Shown piece after piece: positions 14,530-16,903 of a stretch of DNA of 16,903 bases. Source of the stretch: Candidatus Sigynarchaeota archaeon (GTDB lineage Archaea; Asgardarchaeota; Lokiarchaeia; Sigynarchaeales; Sigynarchaeaceae); the NCBI GenBank assembly GCA_030587525.1, contig JAUQYW010000102.1, forward strand, positions 1 through 16,903, given 5' to 3'. A program made the position numbers and the translations under genes. Numbering within the stretch: the stretch's first letter is position 1; each line of letters begins with the position of its first letter. The notes below the pieces were generated by a model. The model made no database searches. It was given only the letters and a program-made list of their open reading frames with translations, and had not been told where the DNA came from.

Positions 14530-15882
14530 ATGGTTCCTACATCCAATGAGAAATCAAGTGATTTCATGAAAGGACTCGTTATCATCGGCGTCGTATGCTT
14601 GGCTCGCAAGACTTTCGACTTTGAAGCAGCTCGCGAGATATACAAGCGCATCCAGCAAGACTTGAAAAAGGTCGAGAACGTAACGTTCGAGTTCATCGAC
14701 GATCTCGTCATCGAGATTCCCGATGCAGAAAATGCAGCCCAGCGACTGTCGACAAAGCACTTGGATGGCCTCATCCTCATAGCGGGGACGTTCCACCTCG
14801 GTCACCTCGCCCTCGTCATCAATAAGGCCGTCAAAAAGCCGATCCTCTTGTGGGGCTTGAATGAGTTGCCGTACAATGGCGGGAAGATTCGGCTCAACTC
14901 CGTATGCGGTATCAACCTCGATGCTTCGAATCTCTACAAGGCAGGAACCCGGGATTACCACGTGACCATCGGGGATACGGTCGACGAGGATTGGATCGAT
15001 GCAATGCGCATCAAACACGCGTTTGCTACGGCTAGAATCGGCATTGCAGGATACCGCGCCCACGGGTTTTTCAATCTGGATGTCGATGAGCCGGATTTAT
15101 ACCGTGCCACTGGCGTGCTCATCGATCATTTCGAGCTAACCAATATCTTTGATATGAACGTGACCGTGGAACAAGTTACCGAGAAACGGAAGCGCATCCA
15201 AAAAACATTCACGACGAGTGCACTAAACAAAGATCAGATCGAGAAAGTGAGCATCCTCACTGCCAAGATCGACGCGTTCCTTTCCAAGAACAACTTAACC
15301 GCCTTGGCCATCCGGTGCTGGCCCGAATTCGCCGAATCCTTTGGCATCGCGCCGTGCGGGGCGATGTCCTTGCTGCAATCCGAGCACAAGATCCTCGCGT
15401 GCGAGGGCGACATCCTCGGGGCCATGTCGATGCTCGCGCACGTGGCCATGGGCGCGGAAACGCCGTTCCTGGCGGATTTCTCGCAAGTCAATTTCAAGGA
15501 AAACTTTGCGATCCTGTGGCATTGCGGCGTTGCACCGTGCAACTTGTGGGATGGAACGTGCGATCGATCGCTCGAAACGTACCATGCCGGTGGCAAGGGT
15601 ATCACCGCGGACATGGTCTTGAAAGCAGGTAACGTGTCGATCATGCGCATTGATTATTGCCCGGAAGGGTATAGGATCTTCGTGCAAGAAGCCAGGGCGG
15701 TGCCCATGACCAAGGATCTGAAAGGCACTTATGCCAAGGCCGTTTTCGATGGCAACGTGCGAGACGTGCTGGACAAGATCGTTATGAACGGCATCGCGCA
15801 CCACGTCTCCGTCGTGTACGGGAAGTTCATCAAGCCAATCGAGATCCTCGCGCGGTTGCAAGGCTGGGCGTTGATCAAGTGA
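14530..15882 (+). CDS. L-fucose/L-arabinose isomerase-like protein
   Basis: 450 residues of the FucI/AraA superfamily (COG2407-like), which interconvert aldoses and ketoses with a Mn-type metal ion; other members act on modified sugars. The N-terminal half has Rossmann-like strands (GLVIIGVV, GLILIAGTF, PILLWGL). The C-terminal half carries the family core: IRCWPEFAESFGIAPCGAMS (261-280), CEGDILGAMSMLAH (291-304), FLADFSQVN (313-321), ILWHCGVAPC (328-337). E292 and D316 are likely metal ligands, with H331 or a later His completing the site. The true substrate is not readable. ATG 14530 has AGGT only 3 nt away; ATG 14566 (MKGLVIIG), where the first strand begins, is an equally good start. Cytoplasmic; first gene of an operon with the PHP gene 23 bp downstream. 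Confidence 0.85.
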   Translation: MVPTSNEKSSDFMKGLVIIGVVCLARKTFDFEAAREIYKRIQQDLKKVENVTFEFIDDLVIEIPDAENAAQRLSTKHLDGLILIAGTFHLGHLALVINKAVKKPILLWGLNELPYNGGKIRLNSVCGINLDASNLYKAGTRDYHVTIGDTVDEDWIDAMRIKHAFATARIGIAGYRAHGFFNLDVDEPDLYRATGVLIDHFELTNIFDMNVTVEQVTEKRKRIQKTFTTSALNKDQIEKVSILTAKIDAFLSKNNLTALAIRCWPEFAESFGIAPCGAMSLLQSEHKILACEGDILGAMSMLAHVAMGAETPFLADFSQVNFKENFAILWHCGVAPCNLWDGTCDRSLETYHAGGKGITADMVLKAGNVSIMRIDYCPEGYRIFVQEARAVPMTKDLKGTYAKAVFDGNVRDVLDKIVMNGIAHHVSVVYGKFIKPIEILARLQGWALIK

Positions 15883-15905
15883 TCCATTGAAATCAAGTGC
15901 GTTCC

Positions 15906-16613
15906 ATGGCAGCTGGCAAAATCCAGGATTACCACGTGCATTCATTCTATTCTGATGGCGAGAGCACGATCCCCTCGATCATTCGAGCGTGTGCCAATGC
16001 CGGGTGCGTGGAGCTCGCGATCACCGATCACGTGGATCAAGACGGGGCCTTCACGTTCATTCCCGAGTTCCGGCGTGGGAATGCACTTCCGGATTACATC
16101 GAGGCCATCCACGCGCTGAAGGATGAAGCATGCATTCAATTCAACGTGAATGTTCATGTTGGTATCGAGCTTTCGACCACCACGAATGAATTCAAGGCAC
16201 CGATTGCCAAGAATATCGTGCCGCTTGCCGATGGCATCGAGATTATTTTGATCGAAGGGCTTGATGTTAACGGGGCGACCAGCCTGGCATTGGCCACCCG
16301 CGGGATCCTCGAAGCTGCCGGGTGCAAAAACAAGCCGATCTTCATAGCTCACCCCGTATTTGCCGAGGTCCTTGAGGAAATCGAGCTGTTGATCGACAAT
16401 GATATCGGGCTGGAATTGAACGAGTCAAAATTTTCACCAGTGCACCGGCAAAACTTGGACAAGATATTGGATCATGTTGTTGAGGCAGGGCTCAAGAGAT
16501 TCCGGTTCACGATGGGATCCGACGCGCATTCGGCATCCGACGCGGGAAAGGTGCCGATCGTGCACAAGTATGCTGTGGAACGAGGAATCATCGAATCCTT
16601 GTACTGGCTTTGA
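15906..16613 (+). CDS. PHP-domain metal-dependent hydrolase
   Basis: 235 residues of the PHP family, which use two or three metal ions to cleave phosphoester bonds (histidinol phosphatase, nucleoside 3'-5' phosphatases, polymerase proofreading domains). All expected motifs are present: DYHVHSFYSDGE (H10, H12, D17), ITDHVD (H42), GIEL (E88), IAHP (H149), GSDAH (D206, H208). Length and the late GSDAH motif suit a stand-alone phosphatase of the YcdX/HisK-like type rather than a DNA polymerase domain. There is no signal peptide. I chose ATG 15906; an in-frame GTG at 15897 would add three residues, and neither has a good SD. It is 23 bp after the isomerase-like gene, so a shared sugar-phosphate or related pathway is possible but unproven. 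Confidence 0.88.
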   Translation: MAAGKIQDYHVHSFYSDGESTIPSIIRACANAGCVELAITDHVDQDGAFTFIPEFRRGNALPDYIEAIHALKDEACIQFNVNVHVGIELSTTTNEFKAPIAKNIVPLADGIEIILIEGLDVNGATSLALATRGILEAAGCKNKPIFIAHPVFAEVLEEIELLIDNDIGLELNESKFSPVHRQNLDKILDHVVEAGLKRFRFTMGSDAHSASDAGKVPIVHKYAVERGIIESLYWL

Positions 16614-16620
16614 GCACGTT

Positions 16621-16848
16621 TCAAAGCTTCGAGCCCGTGTAGAAGAAAGCGCCTTTTCGCATCTGGATGTATCCCGGCTTGTTCTTGCCAACAATATTTC
16701 CACACGGGCACTTGGAATCCTCGCCTTCTTGCACGAGATCGTAGATCTTGACGATGCGCTCGTTATAGCAACGCAAGACCTCGCCCTTGCCGATTTTTAA
16801 GTACCGGAATAGCTTAGTCTTGCAAGCGGCGCACTTGATCACGAGCAT
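16621..16848 (-). CDS. Small archaeal zinc-ribbon protein
   Basis: 75 residues from ATG 16848: MLVIKCAACKTKLFRYLKIG, then RCY and SKCPCGNIVG. The CAAC and CPC pairs look like the two knuckles of a single treble-clef or ribbon-type zinc site, with a possible extra Cys in VLRCY. Similar short proteins of this pattern occur in many archaea and are uncharacterised; single-zinc proteins of this size often bind nucleic acid or other proteins. An upstream in-frame ATG at 16869 would add seven residues without homology; ATG 16848 also lies ~25 nt from a T-rich TATA-like stretch, fitting a leaderless mRNA. It is convergent with the PHP gene, 7 bp away. Confidence 0.75.
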   Translation of the reverse strand: MLVIKCAACKTKLFRYLKIGKGEVLRCYNERIVKIYDLVQEGEDSKCPCGNIVGKNKPGYIQMRKGAFFYTGSKL

Positions 16849-16868
16849 GATGCAAGACCGTGTTTGCA

Positions 16869-16903
16869 TGTTAAAAAAAGAATGAAAAGAAGCGGGATCA
16901 ACC
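16869..16903 (-). promoter_or_regulatory. T-rich upstream region of the zinc-ribbon gene
   Basis: The minus strand reads CTTTTTTTAAC about 25 nt before ATG 16848. It may act as the TATA element of this gene, or as a poly-T terminator of a gene lying beyond the window edge. The window ends here, so neither reading can be settled. Confidence 0.3.

Noticed and set aside
15295..15945. 216-residue minus-strand open frame opposite the isomerase-like gene
   Set aside because: The plus-strand frame carries the whole isomerase core; the antisense frame runs across two plus-strand genes with no start signal.
1..16903. tRNA, rRNA or other structured RNA genes
   Set aside because: The gaps between genes are short, and none shows cloverleaf, rRNA or riboswitch-like conserved sequence that I can recognise.

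Overview
The window looks archaeal. I see TATA-like boxes about 25 nt upstream of likely transcript starts, short poly-T tracts in place of stem-loop terminators, Shine-Dalgarno (SD) sites of the GGTGAT/GGAG type, and several gene starts with no SD. The mixture of genes is of a kind I associate with Asgard archaea: a multi-membrane orphan protein, a TPR protein ending in zinc ribbons, a large radical SAM protein and a short archaeal zinc-ribbon protein. No ribosomal or other marker gene is present, so the lineage is inference only. There are 13 protein genes. I found no RNA gene and no CRISPR array.

Positions 1-3712 form an accessory region. A 382-bp leader holds a cluster of inverted and direct repeats. 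It is followed by a DDE-transposase-like gene with an N-terminal zinc ribbon (383-2089), and 12 nt later by an unrecognised protein built from four tandem units of about 110 residues (2102-3712). Two of those units share an exactly identical 69-bp DNA stretch. The two genes may form one mobile or formerly mobile unit, but I could not find paired terminal repeats around them.

Positions 3887-9007 hold a seven-helix membrane protein (minus), a radical SAM protein of the B12-binding type (plus), a TPR/helical-repeat/double-zinc-ribbon protein (minus), and a plus-strand pair of a PIG-L/LmbE-type deacetylase and a RdgB/HAM1 nucleotide pyrophosphatase. The pair starts with a tandem 22-bp duplication of its own ribosome-binding region.

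Positions 9025-14421 are three minus-strand genes in a row: a 13-helix membrane protein fused to a putative extracellular glycoside-hydrolase-like domain, a tandem-GNAT protein whose layout recalls eukaryotic N-myristoyltransferase, and a 510-residue protein with an HELTH zinc-protease motif. Positions 14483-16613 are a plus-strand operon with a clear TATA box, encoding an L-fucose/L-arabinose isomerase-like protein and a PHP-domain metallohydrolase. A small zinc-ribbon gene lies convergently at the end.

Sugar chemistry is a loose common theme (deacetylase, hydrolase-like domain, isomerase-like protein), but nothing proves a shared pathway. The items most worth following up are the four-unit repeat protein with its transposase-like neighbour, the NMT-like tandem GNAT, the membrane-hydrolase fusion and the cryptic HELTH protein.
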